Source: SAR86 cluster bacterium
GTDB lineage: Bacteria; Pseudomonadota; Gammaproteobacteria; Magnimaribacterales; Magnimaribacteraceae
Reading direction: 5' to 3'
Assembly (NCBI GenBank): GCA_029268615.1
Contig: JAQWNM010000010.1
Span: forward strand, 124,001-188,000
DNA: 64,000 bases
In this document: one piece after another, positions 1-9,234 of the stretch
Numbering within the stretch: position 1 is the first letter of the stretch
Layout of the letters: every line of letters starts with the position of its first letter
Made by a program: the position numbers and the translations under genes
The notes under the pieces: model-generated
Told to the model about the DNA's origin: nothing
Seen by the model: only the letters and a program-made list of their open reading frames with translations
Database searches by the model: none

Positions 1-713
1 TCTAAATTTTCTATACTGCAAACTATAATACAATTATCCTTCCTATCCCTAACTACCTCCATCTCAAATTCTTTCCACCCCCCTAGGAATTCATCTATGT
101 AAACCTCTCCAGTTGGAGATAATTCAAACCCTCCAGCACAAATTGCTTGAAATTCATTAAGATTATAGGCGATGCCCCCTCCAGCGCCTCCCATTGTAAA
201 ATTAGGTCTGATAACGCAAGGGAATCCTATATCTTCTATTATTCTATTTGCCTCTTCTTCATTATGGGCTAAATCTGCCTTTGGAGTTTTTAAACCTATC
301 TTCGTCATAGCTGCAGCAAATAAGTCTCTATCTTCAGCTTTATCAATTGCTTCTTTAGACGCTCCTATCATTTTAATTTCATATCTATCCAGAACACCAT
401 TTTTATGAAGATCTAAAGCTGCATTCAAAGCAGTTTGACCTCCCATAGTTGGCAAAATTGCATCAGGTTTCTCTTTTTGGATTATCTTTTCTATGGTTTG
501 CCATCTAACAGGTTCTATGTAGATTGAATCCGCCATTGAAGGATCAGTCATGATGGTAGCTGGATTTGAATTTATCAAAATAACTCTTATACCTTCTTCT
601 TTCAAAGCTTTGCATGCCTGAGCTCCGGAATAATCAAACTCACATGCTTGACCTATAACTATAGGACCAGCCCCTAAAATTAAAACTGAATTAATATCTT
701 TTCTTTTAGGCAT
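1..713 (-). CDS. carB: Carbamoyl-phosphate synthase large subunit, N-terminal part (cut by window edge)
   Basis: Large subunit of carbamoyl-phosphate synthase, which makes carbamoyl phosphate from bicarbonate, ATP and ammonia passed from CarA, for pyrimidine and arginine synthesis. Only the first 237 of about 1075 residues lie in the window. The start reads [20 protein letters not shown], and [27 protein letters not shown] and [10 protein letters not shown] follow, all hallmarks of the first ATP-grasp half. The ATG (713-711) overlaps the carA stop by 8 bases (ATGCCTAA), so the two are translationally coupled. The gene is simply cut by the window; no frameshift is seen. Confidence 0.97.
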   Translation of the reverse strand, partial: MPKRKDINSVLILGAGPIVIGQACEFDYSGAQACKALKEEGIRVILINSNPATIMTDPSMADSIYIEPVRWQTIEKIIQKEKPDAILPTMGGQTALNAALDLHKNGVLDRYEIKMIGASKEAIDKAEDRDLFAAAMTKIGLKTPKADLAHNEEEANRIIEDIGFPCVIRPNFTMGGAGGGIAYNLNEFQAICAGGFELSPTGEVYIDEFLGGWKEFEMEVVRDRKDNCIIVCSIENL

Positions 714-1824
714 TTCTTATTTCCATCTCTTGTATAAATTTCTCAAATAATCCATTTAAATCTTTAGGTCCAGGGCTTGCTTCGGGATGACCTTGAAAAC
801 TAAAAGCAGGGCTGTTTTGGTATTCTATACCCTGAATAGAGCCATCAAATAAAGATCTATGAGTAACTTTCACCTCTTTTGGTAAAGAACTATCATCTAG
901 TGTAAAACCATGATTCTGGCTCGTTATAGAAACAATTCCTGAACTAAGCTCTTGAACTGGATGATTAGAGCCGTGATGACCAAATTTCATTTTTTTTGTT
1001 TTAGCACCTAAAGCTAACCCTAAAAGTTGATGCCCTAAACAAATTCCAAAAATAGGAATTTTTGACTTTATTAAAGATTTAATTGATTCTATAGCGTAGG
1101 TGCAAGGTTCTGGATCTCCAGGGCCATTGGATAGAAATACTCCATCAGGACTCATACTTAAAACCTCTTCATGAGAAGTAGAAGCGGGAACTACAATAAC
1201 CTCACAACCTTTTGCACTCAATATTCGTAAAATATTTTTTTTCACACCAAAATCATAGGCTACAACCTTATATTTATAGTCATTTAATGTTATATCTAAG
1301 CTATCATTTTCAAAAGAATATACTGAACTAGTTGTTACTTCTTTAGCTAAATCCTTCCCTGACATACCCTTGAATTCTTTAGCAAATTGAATAGCTTCTT
1401 TGTCAGATATATCAATATCTGAAAATATTGAACATGATTGAGCACCTTTTTTTCTAAGTATTTTTGTTAACTGACGCGTATCTACATCTGAAATTGCTAC
1501 TATTTCATTTGTCTCAAGATAAGATTGCAAAGACATTTCATTTCTCCAGCTACTAGTTATAAGAGGAAGATCCCTTATAACTAGACCTGAAGCCCAAACT
1601 GATTCTGACTCTTTATCTTCTTTGTTGGTTCCAGTATTACCAATATGAGGATAAGTAAACATTATGACCTGATTAGTATAGGAAGGATCAGTTAGGACCT
1701 CTTGATATCCAGTCATAGAAGTATTAAAGATTAGTTCTCCATTTATAGCGCCTTTAACTCCTATTCCCTTCCCATAAAAAACAGATCCATCTTCTAGTGC
1801 CAGTAAGGCCTTATTCTGATTCAT
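706..1824 (-). CDS. carA: Carbamoyl-phosphate synthase small (glutaminase) subunit
   Basis: Releases ammonia from glutamine and channels it to CarB. The 372 residues are normal length. The N-terminal CPSase domain starts [17 protein letters not shown]; the class I amidotransferase domain has the nucleophile Cys262 in GICLGHQ and the His346/Glu348 pair in GHPEAS, so the triad is complete. The ATG at 1824 has no visible Shine-Dalgarno sequence. A short upstream ORF ends 14 bases inside carA and a strong hairpin-plus-T9 terminator lies 28 bases upstream, suggesting attenuation and translational coupling (inference). In Pseudomonas carA follows dapB; here its head-to-head neighbour is map. Confidence 0.97.
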   Translation of the reverse strand: MNQNKALLALEDGSVFYGKGIGVKGAINGELIFNTSMTGYQEVLTDPSYTNQVIMFTYPHIGNTGTNKEDKESESVWASGLVIRDLPLITSSWRNEMSLQSYLETNEIVAISDVDTRQLTKILRKKGAQSCSIFSDIDISDKEAIQFAKEFKGMSGKDLAKEVTTSSVYSFENDSLDITLNDYKYKVVAYDFGVKKNILRILSAKGCEVIVVPASTSHEEVLSMSPDGVFLSNGPGDPEPCTYAIESIKSLIKSKIPIFGICLGHQLLGLALGAKTKKMKFGHHGSNHPVQELSSGIVSITSQNHGFTLDDSSLPKEVKVTHRSLFDGSIQGIEYQNSPAFSFQGHPEASPGPKDLNGLFEKFIQEMEIRNA

Positions 1825-1915
1825 CAGCTAGCAAGTATAATTTGACTGAAACAAAAAAAAACGGACTAGAAGGAAATTCTAGGTCCGTAATCTTGTATAT
1901 AATGCTAATAGGCAT
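1811..1915 (-). CDS. Putative carAB leader peptide (34 codons)
   Basis: Short ORF beginning ATG at 1915, starting [14 protein letters not shown] and running through the attenuator hairpin, with three consecutive TTT codons lying in the terminator T run. It stops at TAA 1813-1811, just inside carA. No Shine-Dalgarno precedes it; the predicted transcription start is only a few bases upstream, so it could be read leaderless. By analogy with E. coli pyrL (leader of pyrBI), a ribosome closely following RNA polymerase stalled in U-rich RNA would prevent terminator folding. That it is translated is inference; the ORF, its position and the overlap are seen directly. Confidence 0.4.
   Translation of the reverse strand: MPISIIYKITDLEFPSSPFFFVSVKLYLLADESE
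1853..1888 (-). terminator. Intrinsic terminator/attenuator in the carA leader
   Basis: On the minus strand an 11-pair stem (ACGGAC + one bulged C + TAGAA against TTCTA + GTCCGT) closes a 5-base loop and runs directly into nine T residues. It lies between a good sigma-70 promoter and the carA start, so it would stop carAB transcripts unless prevented. On the plus strand there is no T tract, so it does not serve map. Confidence 0.75.
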
Positions 1916-1924
1916 TAAAAAAGC

Positions 1925-1953
1925 ACTATAATAAATGTAAAGTTATCTGTCCA
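1925..1953 (-). promoter_or_regulatory. Sigma-70 promoter for the carA leader
   Basis: Minus strand -35 TGGACA (1953-1948), 17-base spacer, -10 TATAGT (1930-1925). The region where transcription would begin is GCTTTTTTAATG. A run of T in the first transcribed bases is the arrangement used by UTP-sensitive promoters (reiterative transcription) at E. coli carA and pyrBI; that regulation is inferred here. Confidence 0.55.
1927..1932 (+). promoter_or_regulatory. Possible -10 element for map
   Basis: Perfect TATAAT on the plus strand, overlapping the carA -10 on the other strand, 56 bases before the map ATG. No convincing -35 is seen 16-18 bases upstream, so this is tentative. If real, the two divergent promoters would compete for polymerase. 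Confidence 0.35.
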
Positions 1954-1988
1954 TCTAAATAAATTAAATTACTTCATTTTTTGAATCA

Positions 1989-2750
1989 ATGATTAAAGAA
2001 AAAGAACATATAAATAAAATGAGAATTTCTGGAAAACTTGCAGCAGAAGTTCTTGAAATGATAACTCCTTATGTCAAACCAGGAATTACTACAGGGGCAT
2101 TAGATAAATTATGTTATGACTTCATAATAGAAGAACAGGAGGCTATCCCAGCTAATGTAGGATACAGAGGATATAAACACACAATTTGTTCCAGTATTAA
2201 TCAAGTTATTTGTCATGGTATACCTTCAATGGATAGAGAGCTAAAAGATGAAGATATTATTAATATAGACGTTACAGTTCTTAAAGATGGATGGCATGGA
2301 GATACATCTAAAATGTTTCTCGTAGGAAAAACTCTTCCTCATAATGAAAGACTAGTAAAAATAACTCAAGAATGCTTATACAAAGGTATCGAAGCAGTAA
2401 GACCTGGTGCCTTTTTAGGAGACATAGGGCATGCAATTCAAGCTCATGCTGAGAAAAACTACTATTCTGTAGTAGAAGAATATTGCGGTCATGGAATAGG
2501 CCAAGTCTATCATGATGATCCACAAATTCTTCACTATGGGGATAAAGGAAGCGGCTTGGAAATTGAAGAAGGTATGTGTTTTACAATAGAGCCAATGATT
2601 AATTTAGGTTTAAAACATACAAAACTATTGAATGATGGATGGACTGTTGAAACAAAAGATGGAAGAAATTCTGCCCAGTGGGAACATACTCTTTTAGTAA
2701 ATAAAAATGGATGCGAAGTTTTAACAAAAAGAGAAGAAGAAATAATTTGA
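1989..2750 (+). CDS. map: Methionine aminopeptidase, type I
   Basis: Removes the initiator methionine from new proteins after deformylation. The 253 residues cover the pita-bread fold. All five metal ligands of the family are present at a constant offset of 3 from E. coli MAP: Asp94, Asp105, His168, Glu201 and Glu232; the substrate histidine is His76 in ICHG. No N-terminal SH3 zinc extension, so it is the simple bacterial form. No clear Shine-Dalgarno precedes the ATG. glnD follows after 7 bases, the same order as in Pseudomonas (rpsB | map-glnD-dapC). Confidence 0.96.
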   Translation: MIKEKEHINKMRISGKLAAEVLEMITPYVKPGITTGALDKLCYDFIIEEQEAIPANVGYRGYKHTICSSINQVICHGIPSMDRELKDEDIINIDVTVLKDGWHGDTSKMFLVGKTLPHNERLVKITQECLYKGIEAVRPGAFLGDIGHAIQAHAEKNYYSVVEEYCGHGIGQVYHDDPQILHYGDKGSGLEIEEGMCFTIEPMINLGLKHTKLLNDGWTVETKDGRNSAQWEHTLLVNKNGCEVLTKREEEII

Positions 2751-2757
2751 CGCATTT

Positions 2758-5388
2758 ATGGTTTCAAAATTACTAGAAATATCAAACCTTAATCTTCCAA
2801 ATGAGCTTAAAGAAATAGATGAAGGGTTTAAGTATTGGCTTAATAAATCTAAATATAGAAAAAATAATAAGATAAAATATTTTTTAAGGAAAAGATCTGA
2901 TTCACTAGATAGATTTTTATGCTATTTATGGAAAAAAAATAATCTACATGAAGCCCTTAACATTGGTTTATTTGCTGTGGGAGGTTATGGCAGAAGAGAA
3001 TTACATCCTTTCTCAGATATTGACCTATTGATTCTTTCAACTAAAGAGATTGAAAAAGAAATAGAAAAAAAAATTGAAAAGGTTATTCAAGCAATATGGG
3101 ACCAAGGCTTTACTGTAGGTCATAGCGTAAGAACATTGAATCAAGCAAAAAAACAATCCTTTGTAGATCTCAGTACTGCTACTAATATGCTTGAGTCTAG
3201 GATTCTATACGGACAATTAAATATACAAAAAACACTAGAAAAAATAATTACCTCTTCAAGTATGTGGAAAGGAAAAAAATTTCTAGAAGCAAAAATACAA
3301 GAGCAAAATGAAAGACACAATAAATTTGATAATACTGAATACAATCTAGAACCAAATATTAAAAGTTCTCCCGGAGGCTTAAGAGACATTCAGGTTATTT
3401 CTTGGCTGATGCTTAAATACTCGACCAGGACTGATCTGAAATTAGTAAAACCAAAAGAAGTTCTGACAAAATCAGAAAGATTAGAATTAATAAATTCAAG
3501 GAATTTTATATGGGTTATAAGATATCTACTTCATATGGTATCGGGTAGAGAAGAAGATAGATTATTGTTTGGAAATCAGATAATTTTGGGTAGTCAATTA
3601 TTTCCACAAATTTCTTCTGAGCATGAAGCTGCTGAAAAGTTAATGAAAAAGTACTATCAGTCGGCTTTTAACATCTCTGAAATTAATAATACAGTTGTCA
3701 AATCTTTTAAAGAAAAGATTATGTATAAAAGCAGAGCTAACTTTCGTAATATTCATGCAAGATATATAGAAAAATATAATCTAATAGAACTGAAAGATAA
3801 TGTCTCCATCAAGAAAAGTTCCTATGTCTTATTAGAGATATTTCTTAAGCTTTGCAAAAATTCCCATTTAGACGGAATAGGACCTAATACACTTAGAAGG
3901 CTAAAAGAAAATAGGCATTTAATAAATAAAAATTTTAGAGAAAATAAAAGAAACTCAAATTTATTTATGCAAATACTGAGATCACCTAGACTTATGGTCA
4001 CAGCATTAGAGGAAATGAATAGATTAGGTATTCTTGGAAGGTACCTACCTGAATTTGGAAGAGTAATGGGACAAATGCAATATGATCTTTTTCATATATA
4101 TACTGTCGATGCTCATACTATAGAAGTTTTAAGAAATATGAGGAGATTATTTCTTGGAAATTCTAAAGATTTATACCCTTTGGCCTCCTCTATTATTCAT
4201 GAACTTCCAAAGTTAGAAATCTTATATATAGCCGGCCTTTTTCATGATCTAGGAAAAGGAACTGGAAAAAATCATTCCCTAGAGGGAGCTAAGAAAGTTG
4301 AAGAATTTTGCAAAAAGCATGGGCTTAATTCCGATGAAACAGCTTTAGCTTCTTGGCTAGTAAGTAACCATCTACTAATGTCCACCACTTCTCAAAAAGA
4401 AGATCTTTCTGACCCTAATATAATAAATCAATTTGCAATAGTTACAGGTAATGTTACTAAATTACACTACCTATATTGTCTGACAGTTGCTGATATAACG
4501 GCAACAAACCCTTCCCTATGGAACAATTGGAAAGCCACTTTATTGAGAGAGTTATTTTATAAAACCAGAGATTTCTTAGAAGGTAAACACAAAAACATAG
4601 ATGAAAAAAATTATAGTGAATTAATAAAACTTGAGGCTGCTAATGAACTGATAAAAAAAGATGTTTTGTCTAAAAATAAAATAGAACATATATGGAAAAA
4701 TTTTTATACTTCTTACTTTAAGGATATGGATACTAGTACATTAGTTTGGCACACAACTGAATTACATAATAAATTAGGAACAACAAGTTTAGTAAAAGTA
4801 AAAATATATCCTAATCTTAGTAAATTAGAAACTTCGCAAATAATGATCTATACAAAAGATAGGCCTAATGTATTTGGAACTATAGTAAGTATTCTAGACA
4901 AAAATAATTTACAGATATTTGATGCAAAATTACATGAAACAAAAGATGGAAATTGCTTAGATTCAATAACTGTCTCCGACCAAAACGGGAACCATATCAA
5001 CAATGATTCAAAACTTATAAATGAACTCAAAAAGCAACTTACCGAATCATTGGATGCTGAAAAACTTAAAAAACAAAAAACCTCTAAACGCTTTACAAAT
5101 AAACTTCATAATTTTAAAAAAAATACAGTTATAGAAATTAAGCATGATATGAAAAACAGATGGACTCAAATAGATATTGATACTCTAGATGGACCTGGAA
5201 AGTTAATGACTATAACGAATATACTAAATGAACATAAGGCATCAATAGTAAGAGCTAGAATTAGTACCTTGGGTGAAAGAGTGGAAGACAGATTCTGTAT
5301 TATGTCTGCAGAAGGAACTCCTTTTGTAAAACAAAAAGAACTTAATAAATTGATTGAGAACCTTAAAAATAGCCTAGATGCAAAATGA
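2758..5388 (+). CDS. glnD: Bifunctional PII uridylyltransferase/uridylyl-removing enzyme
   Basis: Senses glutamine and uridylylates or deuridylylates PII proteins. The 876 residues show the full architecture: nucleotidyltransferase domain with GGYGRREL and catalytic Asp87/Asp89 in FSDIDLL; an HD phosphohydrolase domain with His496-Asp497 in LFHDLGKG; and two C-terminal ACT domains starting near residues 694 and 801 (the second with LDGPGKLM), which bind glutamine. All parts look intact. Retaining GlnD in an otherwise compact genome implies functioning PII nitrogen control. The stop overlaps the dapC start by 4 bases (ATGA). Confidence 0.96.
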   Translation: MVSKLLEISNLNLPNELKEIDEGFKYWLNKSKYRKNNKIKYFLRKRSDSLDRFLCYLWKKNNLHEALNIGLFAVGGYGRRELHPFSDIDLLILSTKEIEKEIEKKIEKVIQAIWDQGFTVGHSVRTLNQAKKQSFVDLSTATNMLESRILYGQLNIQKTLEKIITSSSMWKGKKFLEAKIQEQNERHNKFDNTEYNLEPNIKSSPGGLRDIQVISWLMLKYSTRTDLKLVKPKEVLTKSERLELINSRNFIWVIRYLLHMVSGREEDRLLFGNQIILGSQLFPQISSEHEAAEKLMKKYYQSAFNISEINNTVVKSFKEKIMYKSRANFRNIHARYIEKYNLIELKDNVSIKKSSYVLLEIFLKLCKNSHLDGIGPNTLRRLKENRHLINKNFRENKRNSNLFMQILRSPRLMVTALEEMNRLGILGRYLPEFGRVMGQMQYDLFHIYTVDAHTIEVLRNMRRLFLGNSKDLYPLASSIIHELPKLEILYIAGLFHDLGKGTGKNHSLEGAKKVEEFCKKHGLNSDETALASWLVSNHLLMSTTSQKEDLSDPNIINQFAIVTGNVTKLHYLYCLTVADITATNPSLWNNWKATLLRELFYKTRDFLEGKHKNIDEKNYSELIKLEAANELIKKDVLSKNKIEHIWKNFYTSYFKDMDTSTLVWHTTELHNKLGTTSLVKVKIYPNLSKLETSQIMIYTKDRPNVFGTIVSILDKNNLQIFDAKLHETKDGNCLDSITVSDQNGNHINNDSKLINELKKQLTESLDAEKLKKQKTSKRFTNKLHNFKKNTVIEIKHDMKNRWTQIDIDTLDGPGKLMTITNILNEHKASIVRARISTLGERVEDRFCIMSAEGTPFVKQKELNKLIENLKNSLDAK

Positions 5389-6569
5389 ACCATAAATTAG
5401 ATAATCTATCTGAATATCCTTTCTTTTTTCTAAATGAATTATTGGCTAATGAAAAACCTAGTTCTAAAGAGCTCTTTAACCTATCAATCGGAGAACCAAA
5501 AAATGCTCCTCCTTCAGAAGCCTTACAAATATTAAAAGATAAAGGTTCGACCCTTTCACAATATCCTACTATGAAAGGAATAGACATATTAAGAGAATCT
5601 TTCTGCTCTTACCTCCAAAAACGTTTTGACCTTAAAAAGAGTCCTGATCCTAATAAAAATGTATTACCCCTTAGTGGAACGAGAGAAGGACTTTTTTCAT
5701 TTATACAATATGTGGTCAACACAAAATTAGAAAACCCAACTGTGGTTATGCCTAATCCGGTTTACAAGATATATGAGGGCGCTTCTATATTAGCTGGTGC
5801 AAAGCCATATTTCTTAAATTCAAATAAAGAAAATAATTTTAAACCTGATCTAAAATCTGTTCCAAAAGAAATCTGGAAAGACTGCCAATTATTAATCTTA
5901 TGCTCGCCGTCAAATCCAACGGGCTATTGTATGAATCTAGATGAATATAGATATGCTTTATCTTTGGCTAAAAAATATGATTTCATGATCTGTTCCGATG
6001 AGTGTTATACAGACTTATATCCTTCTAATCAGTCCGCTCCAAGTAGTGCAATAGAGCTATCAGAATTTAGTTCAGATTACTCTCGAATTGCCACCTTTCA
6101 TAGCCTCTCTAAAAGGTCTAATTTAGCTGGATTAAGATCAGGTTTTATAACTTCAGATGAGTTGACTATTAAAAAATTTCTTTTATATAGAACATATCAT
6201 GGAGTGGCCATGCCTCTACCCTCTCAATATGCAAGTGCTTGGGCTTGGGAAGATGAAAACCATGTCGCAACAAATAGAAGAAGTTATGACAAGAAATTTG
6301 ATATGTTTTTAAGCACTATAGATTCAAGAAGTTCAATAAGAAGACCACCTGGTGCCTTTTATATTTGGTTAGAAACTCCTTATTCTGATAAATTATTCAC
6401 AAAGAACCTCTATAAGAAACATGGAATTATAGTGCTTCCAGGAAGTTATCTTGGAGTAGAACAAGACAAGATAAATCCCGGAAAAAACTTTGTGAGATTA
6501 GCCATAGTTCACAATAATAAAACAATTCAAATTGCTGCCCAAGCAATAAACGAAATGTTGAATGGTTAA
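5385..6569 (+). CDS. dapC: Succinyldiaminopimelate aminotransferase
   Basis: PLP-dependent fold-type I aminotransferase, 394 residues. The lysine that would bind PLP is Lys243 in FHSLSKRSNLAGLRSGF, with the cofactor aspartate in CSDECYTD (Asp205) and Tyr208. Context decides the substrate: it lies directly before dapD and dapE, as in Pseudomonas and Bordetella, so it should convert N-succinyl-2-amino-6-ketopimelate to N-succinyl-LL-diaminopimelate. ArgD often does this in E. coli, so a broader specificity cannot be excluded. It overlaps glnD by 4 bases. Confidence 0.9.
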   Translation: MNHKLDNLSEYPFFFLNELLANEKPSSKELFNLSIGEPKNAPPSEALQILKDKGSTLSQYPTMKGIDILRESFCSYLQKRFDLKKSPDPNKNVLPLSGTREGLFSFIQYVVNTKLENPTVVMPNPVYKIYEGASILAGAKPYFLNSNKENNFKPDLKSVPKEIWKDCQLLILCSPSNPTGYCMNLDEYRYALSLAKKYDFMICSDECYTDLYPSNQSAPSSAIELSEFSSDYSRIATFHSLSKRSNLAGLRSGFITSDELTIKKFLLYRTYHGVAMPLPSQYASAWAWEDENHVATNRRSYDKKFDMFLSTIDSRSSIRRPPGAFYIWLETPYSDKLFTKNLYKKHGIIVLPGSYLGVEQDKINPGKNFVRLAIVHNNKTIQIAAQAINEMLNG

Positions 6570-6583
6570 AAAAAATTTAAAAG

Positions 6584-6614
6584 AGAGAGTCAAAAAATAC
6601 CCATATAACTCTCT
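6584..6614 (+). promoter_or_regulatory. Inverted repeat upstream of dapD
   Basis: AGAGAGT (6584-6590) and ACTCTCT (6608-6614) form a perfect 7-base inverted repeat separated by 17 bases, just before the dapD -10-like element. There is no T tract, so it is a poor intrinsic terminator for dapC. It could be an operator or an mRNA hairpin. Confidence 0.3.
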
Positions 6615-6620
6615 AGTACT

Positions 6621-6626
6621 TATAAT
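6621..6626 (+). promoter_or_regulatory. -10-like element immediately before dapD
   Basis: Perfect TATAAT ending 6 bases before the dapD ATG (6633). Transcription from it would start at or within a base or two of the start codon, giving a leaderless mRNA. No Shine-Dalgarno sequence is present, which agrees. No good -35 hexamer is seen. Confidence 0.4.
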
Positions 6627-6632
6627 ACTCAA

Positions 6633-7703
6633 ATGAATATTTTCCCTGTAATTGCTGTAGGAACTTGTACGACTAGTCTTGGTGGAGAAATCCTTGATGT
6701 TCGATATGAACTAATACAATTTAAAGATGAACCAAGAGAATTTCCACCAACTGACGTGGGCCATCTATCTCACTTCCATTTTGATGATACTCTTGAGCAA
6801 TACAAGGAGTGTAAAAGCTTTTCTGAAGAAGAGATGAAAGATTGGTATTGGAGAAATCTTGATGATGGTTCCATTATAGATCATGAAGGCTCAGAAAAGC
6901 CCGATAACTATATGGAAGGAAGAGTCTGCATAATTAATCTAATAGAAAAGGATGAGCCAATACGAACTATAGAGGATGCTTATCTGAAGCTTTATCTCTT
7001 GTCACAAAAGCATGCCAAACCAAATTCTATAAATCTAGATGGAATTTTTAATGCATTACCTAATGTTGCTTGGACCAATCATGGTCCAATGGATCCTGAG
7101 GAACTAGTTTATCCAGGTAATCAGAGCAAATTAAAAGAGAGATATGATTACCTATACATAAGATCATTAGATAAATTCCCTTGTCTAACAGATTACGTTA
7201 TACCTCCAGGTGTTAGAATTGCAGATGCATCCCGAGTTAGGCTAGGAGCATACTTAAGTGAAGGGACAACTGTTATGCATGAAGGTTTTGTGAACTTCAA
7301 TGCAGGAACCCTCGGTCCAGCTATGATAGAAGGCAGAATATCTGCCGGAGTGGTTGTTGGAAATAATTCAGACTTAGGAGGAGGATGCAGCACCATGGGA
7401 ACTCTTTCAGGTGGAAACGATATAAAAATATCAGTTGGTGAAGATTGCCTCTTGGGAGCTAACTCCGGACTTGGAATACCTTTAGGAGATAGATGTATTA
7501 TTGAAGCTGGATTATATTTAACTGCTGGTTCAATAGTTGAACTCTTAGATAAAGATAATAATCTGATCTCAACTTTGAAAGCTTCTGAATTATCCTTCCA
7601 ACCTGACCTTTTATTTATAAGGAACTCTTTAACTGGAACAATTCAGTGCAAACCTAATAAAAAGACTGTTGTTCTTAATGATCAACTCCATAATAACGAC
7701 TAG
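6633..7703 (+). CDS. dapD: Tetrahydrodipicolinate N-succinyltransferase, long (Pseudomonas-type) form
   Basis: Transfers succinyl from succinyl-CoA to tetrahydrodipicolinate in diaminopimelate/lysine synthesis. At 356 residues it is longer than the E. coli enzyme (274) and fits the Pseudomonas-type family with an extended N-terminal domain. The C-terminal half is a left-handed beta helix (MHEGFVNFNAGTLGP, GNNSDLGGGCSTMGTL, GANSGLGIPLGDRCIIEAGL). Trimeric in the family. dapE follows after 8 bases. Translation start: no Shine-Dalgarno, with a TATAAT 6 bases upstream. Confidence 0.94.
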   Translation: MNIFPVIAVGTCTTSLGGEILDVRYELIQFKDEPREFPPTDVGHLSHFHFDDTLEQYKECKSFSEEEMKDWYWRNLDDGSIIDHEGSEKPDNYMEGRVCIINLIEKDEPIRTIEDAYLKLYLLSQKHAKPNSINLDGIFNALPNVAWTNHGPMDPEELVYPGNQSKLKERYDYLYIRSLDKFPCLTDYVIPPGVRIADASRVRLGAYLSEGTTVMHEGFVNFNAGTLGPAMIEGRISAGVVVGNNSDLGGGCSTMGTLSGGNDIKISVGEDCLLGANSGLGIPLGDRCIIEAGLYLTAGSIVELLDKDNNLISTLKASELSFQPDLLFIRNSLTGTIQCKPNKKTVVLNDQLHNND

Positions 7704-7711
7704 TTATTGTT

Positions 7712-8839
7712 ATGGATACAACAATACAACTAGCTAAAGAACTAATTTCTAGGGCTTCAATTACGCCTTTAGATGAAGGCTGCCAAGACCTAATTGCTAA
7801 ACGGTTAAAGAATATAGGTTTTAAAATAGAACAAATGCCATTTGGTGAAGTCTCTAATTTATGGGCAACCTATGGAAGTGAAGGTCCTTTATTAGTTTTA
7901 TTAGGGCATACTGATGTTGTGCCTCCTGGTTCCCTAGAAGACTGGAAAAAAGATCCTTTTACTCCGGCAGAAGATGACGGATTATTATATGGAAGAGGAG
8001 CTGCAGATATGAAAGGAAGTATTGCGGCTTTCGTTACAGCTATAGAAACATTATTAAGCAAGGAGCCAAACTTAAAAGGGCGAATTGGTTTAATGCTTAC
8101 TAGCGATGAAGAGGGTCCTTCTGTAAACGGAGTCAAAAAGATAATTAATGAATTAAAAAATAGAAATGAAAAAATTCATTGGTGTCTCGTAGGTGAGCCT
8201 ACAGCAGACATTGAAGTAGGTGATGTTATTAAAATTGGGAGAAGAGGATCAATTGGTGCCAAAATTATAATCGAAGGAATTCAAGGGCATATTGCTTATC
8301 CACAAAAAGCAAAAAACCCGATACATGCTTTTGCTGATGCTCTAAGTGAAATTACAAAGCTTGAATGGAAAGACAATACCGGAAAATTTCAAGATAGTAT
8401 TCTTCAGGTATCAAATATTAATGCAGGAACTGGCTCTTCAAATGTTATTCCAGGAAACCTTGTTTTTGATATTAATGTTAGGTTCTCTCCTACCACTTCC
8501 TCAGAAGAAATTATTCAATCTGTAGAGAATATATTAAATAAATATTCTCTAGATTTTAAAACTGACTGGAAAGAAAGCGGTCTGCCGTTCTTAACAACGA
8601 ATCAAACTCTTATTAACGCAGTCAAAGATTCTATTGAAGAAATTACGGGTTTAAAACCAAAAGAAACTACAGATGGTGGGACTTCAGACGGAAGGTTTAT
8701 TGCTCCAACTGGATCCGAAGTAGTAGAACTTGGACCAGTAAATGCATCTATTCATAAAATAAATGAGTGTGTAAGCATTAAAGATCTTAAAATTCTTAGT
8801 GAAATATATGAAAAAATTATTTTGAAAATTCTTACTTAA
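7712..8839 (+). CDS. dapE: Succinyl-diaminopimelate desuccinylase
   Basis: Dizinc hydrolase that releases succinate from N-succinyl-LL-diaminopimelate. The 375 residues carry the M20 signatures: His66 and Asp68 in LGHTDVVPPG, Asp99 in GRGAADMKG, the catalytic Glu133-Glu134 in TSDEEG, Glu162 in VGEPT, and a C-terminal His in VNASIHKINE. It completes the dapC-dapD-dapE run. Its end overlaps the convergent gene at 8836 by 4 bases. Confidence 0.95.
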   Translation: MDTTIQLAKELISRASITPLDEGCQDLIAKRLKNIGFKIEQMPFGEVSNLWATYGSEGPLLVLLGHTDVVPPGSLEDWKKDPFTPAEDDGLLYGRGAADMKGSIAAFVTAIETLLSKEPNLKGRIGLMLTSDEEGPSVNGVKKIINELKNRNEKIHWCLVGEPTADIEVGDVIKIGRRGSIGAKIIIEGIQGHIAYPQKAKNPIHAFADALSEITKLEWKDNTGKFQDSILQVSNINAGTGSSNVIPGNLVFDINVRFSPTTSSEEIIQSVENILNKYSLDFKTDWKESGLPFLTTNQTLINAVKDSIEEITGLKPKETTDGGTSDGRFIAPTGSEVVELGPVNASIHKINECVSIKDLKILSEIYEKIILKILT

Positions 8840-9213
8840 GAATTGAGAGTTATTTTTATTAACTGTCTTTTATCAAACTTTCCAGATAATTTAGAAAAGA
8901 AATTTATTAATTTCCATTGATAACCATATTTATGACCAAATCCAGAATAACCTAATTCTTCTATATCTTTGCCTGAGACTAGTTGAGCTGAAGCACTAGC
9001 CCATTTACCTAAATTACTGCCTCTAACATCACAAGAAGCAATCCTTACATTAGAAAAATTTCTTATTCTTTTAACCTTTCCAGCTTGTCCTGCAGAAAAT
9101 ATAAAAAAACTATTTGTTTCCTCATTAAATGAGAACCAAACGGGGGTGTTCACATATGATCCATCTCTTTTTTTCGTTCTTAAACTAAGATACTTTTCTT
9201 TGTCTGAGATCAT
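8836..9213 (-). CDS. PPOX-family FMN/F420-type split-barrel protein
   Basis: A 125-residue single-domain protein with the pyridoxamine-phosphate-oxidase-like split-barrel pattern: LSLRTKKRDGSYVNTPVWF, then a strand with SFFIFSAGQAGKVKRIRNFSNVRIASCDVRG. The order GKVKRIRNNPNVR-like plus CDxRG is typical of the small PPOX class often labelled F420-dependent. Which cofactor (FMN, F420 or heme) is used cannot be told from sequence, and no F420 genes are in the window. ATG at 9213, preceded by an AGGAGT Shine-Dalgarno-like stretch; a peptide transporter gene lies just upstream on the same strand. Confidence 0.7.
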   Translation of the reverse strand: MISDKEKYLSLRTKKRDGSYVNTPVWFSFNEETNSFFIFSAGQAGKVKRIRNFSNVRIASCDVRGSNLGKWASASAQLVSGKDIEELGYSGFGHKYGYQWKLINFFSKLSGKFDKRQLIKITLNS

Positions 9214-9234
9214 AATATTTCACTCCTACTAATT

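Noticed and set aside
172-408. 78-residue plus-strand ORF
   Set aside because: Lies antisense to carB, whose frame is unmistakable; composition is typical of a shadow frame.
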